Part shown: one piece after another, positions 15,191 through 22,006 of the stretch
Numbering within the stretch: the first letter of the stretch is position 1
How the letters are laid out: each line of letters starts with the position of its first letter
NCBI RefSeq assembly: GCF_004016505.1
Contig: NZ_SACR01000006.1
Coordinates: 285,798 to 349,797 of the forward strand
Direction: 5' to 3'
Source: Rubrivivax rivuli
Lineage (GTDB): Bacteria > Pseudomonadota > Gammaproteobacteria > Burkholderiales > Burkholderiaceae_C
Length of the DNA stretch: 64,000 bases
The notes under the pieces: generated by a model
Databases searched by the model: none
Told to the model about the DNA's origin: nothing
The model's input: the letters and a program-made list of their open reading frames with translations, nothing else
Position numbers and translations under genes: made by a program

Positions 15191-15200
15191 AGCTGGGTGA

Positions 15201-16904
15201 TCAGCCCGCGCTGGCCTTGATGGCGGGCGCCAGCAGCGCCTGCGGCAGGCCGCGCAGGATCTCGGCCACGCACTCGGCATTCAGCTTCGCCCCGGCGTCG
15301 TTGGTGTGCGTGCGCGCATCGGAGAACAGGCCTTCCACGGCGGCCGCGCCGATCTGCTGGTAGCGCGCGGTCACGCGCATCGTCAGGTCGACGAAGAGCG
15401 CGCCTTCACGCTCGGCGACCTCGCGGCCCCAGGCCGCGTGTTCGGGGAAATCGCGGCCTTCCTGCCAGCGGTCCTTGTGCGGGATGGGCGACAGCACCAC
15501 CGGCACCACGCCCGCGTCCAGGGCCTCGCGCACGTAGCGCGTGAGGTAGGCGCCGAAGCTCTGCACGGGTTCCACCGTGCCGTCGGGCAGGGTCTCGGCC
15601 TGGCGCTCGGGGCCGGTGCCGGGCAGGCTGCCGCGCTGCTTGCCGGCGGGGTCGCCCACGCGTGCCACGTCGTTGTGGCCGAACTGGATCAGCACCACAT
15701 CGCCCGGCTTGAACTGCGCACGCACACGCGCCCAACGCCCCTCGCGCAGGAAGGTGCGCGTGCTGCGCCCGCCGATGGCGTGGTTGGCCAGCTGGATCTG
15801 CTGCGCATCGAGCCAGGGCGCCAGGCGCTCGCCCCAGCCCCAGTGCCCGTTCTGGCCCGCGCTGCGCACGGTGGAATCGCCCACCAGAAACAGCGTCGGC
15901 AGGCGCGGGTTCAGCGGCGCCGCAGCCGGGGTGTTGTTGTCGGCGGGCGCTGCGGCGGGGGGCGGCAGGAAGGCGGCCTCGGGCAGCAGTTGCTGCGCCC
16001 GCAGCGCCTGGAGCACCAGCTGCGCGTTCAGCGCCGAGCCGGCCCAGTTGGGGTGCACGCGCTCCTCGGGCGTGGTGCGCGGGAAGAGCATGTCCACCAC
16101 CACCGGGCCCAGGGCGTCGTAGCGCTCGCTGACCAGCGTGTCCAGGTCGATCAGCGGCACGCCGGTCTCGCGCGCCACGGCCGTGGCCCAGCCGGCGTGC
16201 GCAGCCGTGCCGCGCTCGGTGCGGCCCTGCTCGTCGCGCCGCTTGCGCGGGATGGGCGTGCACAGCACCGGCCGCGCACCCAAGGCACGGATCTCCTCGA
16301 TGTAGCCGCGCAGGTAGGCGCCGTAGGTCAACACCGTCTCGCGCTGGCCGGTGAGCTGGTTGTCGATGGTCTCCTGCTCGGGCCCCGTGCCGCGCAGCGT
16401 GCCGCGGGCGCGTTGGGTGTCGTTGATCGGGCCGCTGTCGTTGTGGCCGAACTGGATCAGCACCACGTCGCCGGCCTTGATGAAGGCCTTCGTGCGCGCC
16501 CAGTGGCCGCCCGTGCGGTAGGTGCGGCTGCTCAGGCCGCCGATGGCGCGGTTGACGGTGTTCAGGCGCGTGGCATCCAGGTAGCGCGCCAGCACGTGGC
16601 CCCAGCCCCACTGGCCCACGGGGCCCAGGCGCTGGCCGTCGTCGCGGCCGTTGCGCACCGTGCTGTCGCCGATCAGCAGCAGCGAGGGCAGGGCGGGGTT
16701 GGCGGGCTCCGGCAGGGTCAGCGGGGGCGTGCGCGGGTCGGTGTTGACGGCGGCGGGCGGGGCTGCCGACGCAGCGGCGGGCGTTGGCGCCGCGGCCGGT
16801 TTCGCCGTGCTGCAGCCCGCCGCCAGACCGGCCAGGCCGGCGCCCCACAGGGCGCTGGTTTGCAGCCACAGGCGGCGGGCGGGCAGGGCAGGGCGGTGGC
16901 GCAT
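15201..16904 (-). CDS. Lipoprotein with two tandem CE12 (rhamnogalacturonan acetylesterase-like) SGNH domains
   Basis: This 567-residue protein has a lipobox (LAGLAAGCS) and a Pro/Ala-rich linker, then two SGNH hydrolase domains about 263 residues apart. Each has block I (LLLIGDSTVRNG, Ser81; LFLVGDSTVRSA, Ser344), a glycine block (NRAIGGLSSRTY; NHAIGGRSTRTF), block III (VLIQFGHND in both) and a final His block (RVHPNWAG; RTHTNDAG). CE12 enzymes remove acetyl groups from pectin and RG-I. The position three before the catalytic His is Glu in domain 1 and Ala in domain 2, rather than the Asp usual in DxxH; domain 2 has an Asp one residue earlier. It is convergent with bioF and divergent from the PL22 gene. 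Confidence 0.85.
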   Translation of the reverse strand: MRHRPALPARRLWLQTSALWGAGLAGLAAGCSTAKPAAAPTPAAASAAPPAAVNTDPRTPPLTLPEPANPALPSLLLIGDSTVRNGRDDGQRLGPVGQWGWGHVLARYLDATRLNTVNRAIGGLSSRTYRTGGHWARTKAFIKAGDVVLIQFGHNDSGPINDTQRARGTLRGTGPEQETIDNQLTGQRETVLTYGAYLRGYIEEIRALGARPVLCTPIPRKRRDEQGRTERGTAAHAGWATAVARETGVPLIDLDTLVSERYDALGPVVVDMLFPRTTPEERVHPNWAGSALNAQLVLQALRAQQLLPEAAFLPPPAAAPADNNTPAAAPLNPRLPTLFLVGDSTVRSAGQNGHWGWGERLAPWLDAQQIQLANHAIGGRSTRTFLREGRWARVRAQFKPGDVVLIQFGHNDVARVGDPAGKQRGSLPGTGPERQAETLPDGTVEPVQSFGAYLTRYVREALDAGVVPVVLSPIPHKDRWQEGRDFPEHAAWGREVAEREGALFVDLTMRVTARYQQIGAAAVEGLFSDARTHTNDAGAKLNAECVAEILRGLPQALLAPAIKASAG

Positions 16905-17022
16905 GGCTGTGAGGTCTCCGGGCAGGGCCGCGCTGTGTTCTGGTGGGGGCCTGCGGGGCAGGCTTGCGCGGCACGGCCGCAAGGCTAAGCCGCCGCGCAC
17001 GGCGTGCCGGGCCGGTGGCGGC

Positions 17023-17046
17023 CATCGCTCAAGTTCGTGAGTGATG
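17023..17046. promoter_or_regulatory. Dyad in the divergent pectin-gene promoter region
   Basis: CATCGCTCA (17023-17031) and TGAGTGATG (17038-17046) are inverted repeats with one mismatch and a 6 nt spacer. The dyad lies in the ~200 bp between the start of the dual esterase gene (minus strand) and the PL22 gene (plus strand), where a regulator of both could bind. TAGAGT at 17093-17098, 10 nt before the PL22 start, may be a -10 element. Confidence 0.35.
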
Positions 17047-17108
17047 GCGCCAGCCCGGGGTGGGCCCGCTGCCGGTGCGCGGCCGGCGTGTCTAGAGTCG
17101 GCGCCACC

Positions 17109-18533
17109 ATGCACACGCCTCTTCCATCGCCTTCCCGCCGCGGCCTCTTCGCGCTGCTCACGCTGGCCACGGCCCTGCTGCTGCACACCAGCGCCTGGGC
17201 GCAGATCGGCCAGCGTTTCCCGTCTGAGCGCCGCGTCGTGCCCGACCCTGTCACCGGCATCCCGCTGGTCTTCCTCACCACCGCGCCGCGCGGCGATTCG
17301 AAGATCTACCCCTCGCACCCGCAGTGGACGGCCGACGGCCAGTGGCTCGTCTTCCGCAGCGACCGCGCCGGCCGCGAGGCCATCGCCGTGCACGAGGCCA
17401 GCGGCGTGATGGTGCAGGTGACCGAGGGCGGCTACAGCGGCATGCTCAACCTCGACCTGCGCGCCAACCGGCTGGTCTTCCTGCGCGAAGTGCCGGGCGC
17501 GCCGGCCCCGGCCGTGCGCGGCGCGCCGCGTGCGATGCAGGCCGTGGAAGTGGACCTCGACCGCCTCTTCGCCGACAGCGCCGCCGGCACGCTGAAGCCC
17601 GAGGCCCAGGCGCGCTACCAGCGCGTGTTCGCCACCCTGCCGGCCGAACTGCAGGCCGATGGCGACAGCGCGCTCGATGCCGATGGCCAGTGGCTCTACT
17701 TCCGCATCGGCAAGGAAGCCGCGGCGCGCCGCCTGCCGGCGGGCACGCGCGTGGAACCCAACTTCGGCCCGCGCAACATGGGCGCCGGGCCCACCGGCAT
17801 CGCGCGGGTGCACCGCCAGACCGGCGAGGTGCAGCACGTGGTGAGCGTGGGCTTCCAGATCGGCCACGTGCAGGCCAACCCCTGGGTGCCCGGCGAACTC
17901 GTCTTCAGCTGGGAAACCGGCGGCAAGAGCCCGCAGCGCACCTGGACGGTGAAGGGCGACGGCACGGGCCTGCGCCCGCTCTTCCCCGAGGCGCCCTACG
18001 ACTGGGTCACGCACGAGGCCATCATCACGCGCGACGAGGTGGCCTTCGCCATCATGGGCCACCGCCCGGTGGCGGCCTTGCCCTCGGCTTCGGCCCCGGC
18101 CGGCACCTCGTGGCAGGGCGCCAACCCGGGCCAGGAAGCCGCCTGGGGCCCGAGCGGCACGCGTGAGAAACCCACCGGCCTGGGCATCGTGAACCTGCGC
18201 ACGCGCGAGATGCGCATCGAGGCGCAGACGCCTTCGGGCAGCGGCCTGTGGCACGTGCACGGCTCGCCCGATGGACGCTGGGCCGTGGGCGACGACTTCT
18301 CGCGCCGGCTGGTGCTGGTGGACCGCCGCAACGGCCGCATGCGGCTCTTGAGCACCGGCCACCGCGACACCGCACGCGACCACCCGCACCCCACCTTCAG
18401 CCCCGACGGCAAACGCATCCAGATCCAGAGCGCGATGCTCGCGCCCGATGGCCGCGCGATGAACATCGTCGTCATCGCCGTGCCCGAGGCCTGGCAGAAC
18501 GAAGTGCCCGCGCCCACCGACGTGGTGCGTTGA
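17109..18533 (+). CDS. Oligogalacturonate lyase-like protein (PL22 family propeller)
   Basis: The 474-residue product has a signal peptide (MHTPLPSPSRRGLF, then a leucine-rich core ending AWAQ). It is followed by repeated TolB-like propeller blades, for example SHPQWTADGQWLVFRSDRAG and DHPHPTFSPDGKRIQIQS. Histidines in GFQIGHVQANPW, DWVTHEAI, LWHVHGSPDG and RDHPHPTF fit the metal-binding/active-site residues in the centre of the PL22 seven-bladed propeller. PL22 enzymes cleave unsaturated galacturonate oligomers by beta-elimination. Most characterised forms are cytoplasmic, so a secreted one suggests a periplasmic member. ATG at 17109 was chosen for the signal peptide. It overlaps the next gene by 4 nt. 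Confidence 0.75.
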   Translation: MHTPLPSPSRRGLFALLTLATALLLHTSAWAQIGQRFPSERRVVPDPVTGIPLVFLTTAPRGDSKIYPSHPQWTADGQWLVFRSDRAGREAIAVHEASGVMVQVTEGGYSGMLNLDLRANRLVFLREVPGAPAPAVRGAPRAMQAVEVDLDRLFADSAAGTLKPEAQARYQRVFATLPAELQADGDSALDADGQWLYFRIGKEAAARRLPAGTRVEPNFGPRNMGAGPTGIARVHRQTGEVQHVVSVGFQIGHVQANPWVPGELVFSWETGGKSPQRTWTVKGDGTGLRPLFPEAPYDWVTHEAIITRDEVAFAIMGHRPVAALPSASAPAGTSWQGANPGQEAAWGPSGTREKPTGLGIVNLRTREMRIEAQTPSGSGLWHVHGSPDGRWAVGDDFSRRLVLVDRRNGRMRLLSTGHRDTARDHPHPTFSPDGKRIQIQSAMLAPDGRAMNIVVIAVPEAWQNEVPAPTDVVR

Positions 18534-19576
18534 AGCGCGTGCGGGCGGTTTTCATCGCCGCGGTGCTGGGCGTGCTGGGGCCCGCGGCGGCGCAGGCTGC
18601 CGAAGCCGCACAACCCGCGCCGCGCCCGCTCTACCGCGACCCGCTGCACGACGGCGCCGCCGATGCCGCGCTGGTCTACAACCGCGGCACCCAGCGCTGG
18701 GAGATGTTCACCACGAACCGCCGCGCCACGCTGCGCCTGCCCGATGCGAAAGACGTGCGCTGGGTGCACGGCACGCGCATCGGCATCGCCGCCACCGACG
18801 ACGGCCAGCACTGGCGCAGCGTGGGCCTGGCGCAGTTCCCGCCCGAGTGCAGCGGCCCCACGGACTGGGCGCCCGAGATCGTCGAGCACGAGGGCACCTA
18901 CCACCTGTGGCTGACCGTGGTGCCCGGCGATCCCGACACGCACACGCGCTGGCAGGGCACGCGCCACCTGCAGCACCTCACCAGCACCGACCTGCGCACC
19001 TGGCGCTGCGAAGAGCGGCTGGAACTCGGCAGCCCGCGCGCCATCGACGCGGCCGTGGTGCGCCTGCCCCCGGCCCTGGGCGGCGGCTGGCGCCTGTGGT
19101 TCAAGGACGAAGCGCAAGGCAGCCGCCTCTTCCAGGCCGACAGCCCCAACCTGCGCCGCTGGACGGTGCGCGGCCCCGTCACCACGCAGGCCGGCGAGGG
19201 CGCCAAGGTCTTCTTCTTCGCCGGCCGCTGGTGGCTGGTGGCCGACCTCTGGCGCGGCCTGCTCGTGATGCGCAGCGACGATGCCGCCACCTGGCAGGAA
19301 CAGCCCACGCGCCTGCTCGCCGAGCCCGGCCGCCACGCCACCGACCGCGCCAAGGGCCAGCACCCCGACGTGGTGGTGCGCGGTGACCGGGCTTTCCTCT
19401 TCTACTTCGTGCACCAGGGCGGCGAGCCCGAGGCGCAGGCCGACGAGCGCTTCCACCAGCGCAGCGTCATCCAGGTGGCCGAGCTGCAGCTGCAGGACGG
19501 CTGGCTGGTGGTGGACCGCGATGCGCCGCCCCCCGATCTGCGCGGCCTCTTCGGCGCGGGGCAGGCGCCGCGCTGA
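18530..19576 (+). CDS. Secreted GH43-like five-bladed propeller protein
   Basis: A TTG at 18530, inside TTGA that overlaps the upstream stop, gives MKRVRAVFIAAVLGVLG and a signal peptide ending AQAAEA; GTG at 18539 is an alternative. The 348-residue product has propeller repeats of the GH43/GH117 type: LYRDPLHDGAADAALVYN, WVHGTRIGIAATDDGQHW, TDWAPEIVEHEGTYHLW, RAIDAAVVRLP and QHPDVVVRGDRAFLFYF. The acidic residues in the first, third and fourth blocks would be the catalytic set. Its substrate is unknown, but translational coupling to a PL22 protein and the nearby CE12 gene suggest a pectin oligosaccharide. Confidence 0.68.
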   Translation: MKRVRAVFIAAVLGVLGPAAAQAAEAAQPAPRPLYRDPLHDGAADAALVYNRGTQRWEMFTTNRRATLRLPDAKDVRWVHGTRIGIAATDDGQHWRSVGLAQFPPECSGPTDWAPEIVEHEGTYHLWLTVVPGDPDTHTRWQGTRHLQHLTSTDLRTWRCEERLELGSPRAIDAAVVRLPPALGGGWRLWFKDEAQGSRLFQADSPNLRRWTVRGPVTTQAGEGAKVFFFAGRWWLVADLWRGLLVMRSDDAATWQEQPTRLLAEPGRHATDRAKGQHPDVVVRGDRAFLFYFVHQGGEPEAQADERFHQRSVIQVAELQLQDGWLVVDRDAPPPDLRGLFGAGQAPR

Positions 19577-19591
19577 AGCGCGCGGGAAGGG

Positions 19592-20038
19592 CTACAGGCC
19601 GCCCGGACGCCAGCCGATGCGCAGCAGGTTCTGCAGCGGCTGGAACAGCGGTGTGGGCAGCGCGTCCCAGGCGAACCAGGCCCAGCCTTCGCACTTCTCG
19701 GGCTCCAGGTTGCGCGGCGTGCCCTGCAGGCTGCGCGCCACCACGTAGACGGTGAGGAAGTGCTGGGTGTGCTGCCCGCCTTCTTCGAACACGTCGTTCG
19801 TGTAGGGCCCGAGTTCCAGGTGACGGGCCACCAGGCCGGTCTCTTCCAGCAACTCGCGGCGCGCGCAGTCTTCCAGCGCTTCGCCGAACTCCAGCCGCCC
19901 GCCCGGCGCCGCCCAGTGGCCCGCGCCGTGCGAACCGCGGCGTTTGCCCAGCAGCAGCAGGCCCTGGTGCACCACGAGCACGCCCACGCCCACGCCGGGG
20001 CGGGTGGCGGTTGGCGTGCTCACGCTGGGCGTGTTCAT
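19592..20038 (-). CDS. Nudix hydrolase
   Basis: The 148-residue protein contains a complete Nudix box, GGRLEFGEALEDCARRELLEETGL at about residues 44-67, with the metal-binding REL-EE core. The preceding strand reads VGVGVLVVHQGLLLLGKRRG. Residues after the box (TNDVFEEGGQHTQHFLTVYV) resemble MutT-like NTP or CTP pyrophosphatases. It should hydrolyse a nucleoside diphosphate linked to another group in the cytoplasm; the substrate is not known. Its ATG overlaps the stop of the small upstream lipoprotein gene by 4 nt. Confidence 0.88.
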   Translation of the reverse strand: MNTPSVSTPTATRPGVGVGVLVVHQGLLLLGKRRGSHGAGHWAAPGGRLEFGEALEDCARRELLEETGLVARHLELGPYTNDVFEEGGQHTQHFLTVYVVARSLQGTPRNLEPEKCEGWAWFAWDALPTPLFQPLQNLLRIGWRPGGL

Positions 20039-20253
20039 TCGCGCTGCTTGCGCCGTTGTTCGTCGGCCTGCTTGCGTGCGGTGCGCACACGGTCCAGGCA
20101 CAGCTGGCGCTCGGGTGCCGACACCATGCGGTCGCACTGCCGCTGCTGCTCGGCCGCGGCGGTGTCGTAGGCGATCACGGCGCAGCCGCTGCACAGCAGC
20201 AGGGCCAGGGCGAGCAGACCGGGGCGCAGGGCGGAGGACAGGTTCAGGGGCAT
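20035..20253 (-). CDS. Small lipoprotein (72 aa), function unknown
   Basis: The product starts MPLNLSSALRPGLLALALLL and has a lipobox LLCSGC, giving a mature peptide of about 48 residues. This mature part is charged and helical (EQQRQCDRMVSAPERQLCLD then VRTARKQADEQRRKQRE) with two further cysteines that could form a disulfide. No family was recognised. It overlaps the following Nudix gene by 4 nt (ATGA), so it is probably a real gene despite its size. Confidence 0.6.
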   Translation of the reverse strand: MPLNLSSALRPGLLALALLLCSGCAVIAYDTAAAEQQRQCDRMVSAPERQLCLDRVRTARKQADEQRRKQRE

Positions 20254-20337
20254 GGCATGAAGGATCTGGGGCAGGGTGGGGCAGGGCGCCAGCACCGCCG
20301 GCACAGGATACTTCGCCCCACGCCGAACACCTGCGCC

Positions 20338-20871
20338 ATGCCCACCACCATCGCCTTCCTCCGCGCCATCAATGTCGGCGGCCGCTTTCTCAAGATGGCC
20401 ACCTTGCAGGCGCACTTCGAGACCCTGGGCTGCACCGGCGTTCGCACCTACATCAACAGCGGCAACGTGATCTTCGAAACGCGTGCGCGCAGCCTGCCGC
20501 GCCTGGCGCAGACGCTGGAAGACGGCCTCGAGCCGCTGCTGGGTTTCCGCTCGGAAGTCTTCCTGCGCACGCCCGCGCAACTGCAGCAGATCGCGCAGCG
20601 CGCCACCGCCCACCGCGCCGCCGTGCCGCCCGAAGGCGAGGTGAACGTGGCCTTCCTGAGCGCGCCCTTGAACGAGGCCCACACCGCGGCGCTGGACACG
20701 CTGAAAACCACCCTCGACGATTTCGCGTGCGAGGGCAGCGAGGTCTACTGGCTCTGCCGCGGCCGCCAGAGCGACAGCAAATTCTCCAACGCCAGCTTCG
20801 AGCGCCGCCTGCAGCAGCGCGCCACCTTCCGCCGCCAGCGCATGCTGGCGGGCCTGGCCGCCACGCTGTGA
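20338..20871 (+). CDS. DUF1697 family protein
   Basis: The 177-residue cytoplasmic protein starts MPTTIAFLRAINVGGRFLKM and continues TYINSGNVIFET. These are the hallmark blocks of DUF1697 (RAINVGG and Y-I/L-NSGNV). The C-terminus SDSKFSNASFERRLQQRATF matches the family's T-x-R-N-x-x-T-like end. Family function is unknown. ATG at 20338 is the first residue of the family block. It lies 13 nt before the SbcD-like gene on the same strand. Confidence 0.87.
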   Translation: MPTTIAFLRAINVGGRFLKMATLQAHFETLGCTGVRTYINSGNVIFETRARSLPRLAQTLEDGLEPLLGFRSEVFLRTPAQLQQIAQRATAHRAAVPPEGEVNVAFLSAPLNEAHTAALDTLKTTLDDFACEGSEVYWLCRGRQSDSKFSNASFERRLQQRATFRRQRMLAGLAATL

Positions 20872-20884
20872 GCACCTGCCGCCC

Positions 20885-22006
20885 ATGACCCGCTTCCTCC
20901 ACACCGCCGACTGGCAGATCGGCCGCCAGTACGGCAGCTTCGACCCCGACGACGCCGTGCCGCTGGCCGAGGCGCGTTTCGCCGCCGTCGAACGCATCGC
21001 CGCCACCGCCACGGCCGAGCAGGTCGACGCCGTGCTGGTGGCCGGTGACGTGTTCGATGCGCAGACCGTCTCGGCGCGCAGCATCCGCCGCCTCTTCAAC
21101 GCGCTGCAGGCCTACGCCGGCCCGTGGGTGATGATCCCCGGCAACCACGACGCCGCGCTCGCCGAGAGCGTGTGGACGCACGCGCAACGCCTGGGCGCGG
21201 TGCCACCGAACGTGCACCTGGCGCTGGCACCGGGCGTCATCGAGCTGCCGCAGGCGCGCCTGGCCTGCCTGTGCGCGCCGCTGACGCAGCGCCACACGCA
21301 CGGCGACCTCACGGCCTGGTTCGACACCGCCGCCACGCCCGCGGGCTGGCACCGCGTGGGCCTGGCGCACGGCGCGGTGCAGGGCCTGCTGGCCGAAGGC
21401 ATCGACGCGGCCAACCCCATCGCGCCCGACCGTGCCGAGCGCGCGCGCCTGAGCTACTTCGCCCTGGGCGATTGGCACGGCACGCGCCGCATCGACGCCC
21501 GCACCTGGTACAGCGGCACGCCCGAGCCCGACCGTTTCCGCAACAACGATGCGGGGCAGGTGCTGCGCGTGGACCTGCCCGACGACCCCGCGGCCGCCAC
21601 GCCGCCGCAGGTGCAGGCGCTGGCCAGCGCGCAGTTCCGCTGGCAGCAGCACAGCGCCGCGCTGCAGGTGCCCAGCGATCTGGATGCGCTGCTGGCCGGG
21701 CTGGCCGCGGCCGGTGCGCAGGACGTCATCGAACTCACGCTCAGCGGCGCGCTGGACCTGCCCGCCCACACGCGGCTGCTGCAGGCGCTGGACGAGACCG
21801 AGGCGCGCGTGCGCTGCCTGCGCCGCGACCTGGCGGCCCTGCAACTCGCGCCCACCGAAGCCGACCTGGCGGCGCTGCACGCCGACGGCTACCTGGGCGA
21901 GGTGATCAACGCGCTGCGCCAGACCCCGGGTGAGCAGGCGCGCAGCGCGCAGGAGGCGCTGGCGATCCTGACGGGCCTGTTGGCCGCGCGGAGGCCCGCG
22001 CCATGA
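20885..22006 (+). CDS. SbcD/Mre11-like metallophosphoesterase (DNA repair nuclease subunit)
   Basis: The 373-residue protein has all five calcineurin-type phosphoesterase motifs: HTADWQIGR, LVAGDVFD, IPGNHD, GLAHGAV and ALGDWHGTR. These bind two metal ions (usually Mn2+) in SbcD/Mre11/YhaO nucleases. The C-terminal ~100 residues are helical and would contact the ATPase partner. It overlaps the downstream SbcC/YhaN-like gene by 4 nt (ATGA), so the two should form one complex. The partner is smaller than typical SbcC, so this is an SbcCD/YhaON-like pair rather than the classical system. Confidence 0.85.
   Translation: MTRFLHTADWQIGRQYGSFDPDDAVPLAEARFAAVERIAATATAEQVDAVLVAGDVFDAQTVSARSIRRLFNALQAYAGPWVMIPGNHDAALAESVWTHAQRLGAVPPNVHLALAPGVIELPQARLACLCAPLTQRHTHGDLTAWFDTAATPAGWHRVGLAHGAVQGLLAEGIDAANPIAPDRAERARLSYFALGDWHGTRRIDARTWYSGTPEPDRFRNNDAGQVLRVDLPDDPAAATPPQVQALASAQFRWQQHSAALQVPSDLDALLAGLAAAGAQDVIELTLSGALDLPAHTRLLQALDETEARVRCLRRDLAALQLAPTEADLAALHADGYLGEVINALRQTPGEQARSAQEALAILTGLLAARRPAP

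Noticed and set aside
15201..18389. One minus-strand gene of over 1000 codons covering both the dual esterase and the region opposite PL22
   Set aside because: Only the part below 16904 looks like protein; the rest is the antisense frame of the PL22 gene, which stays open because of GC-rich codons.
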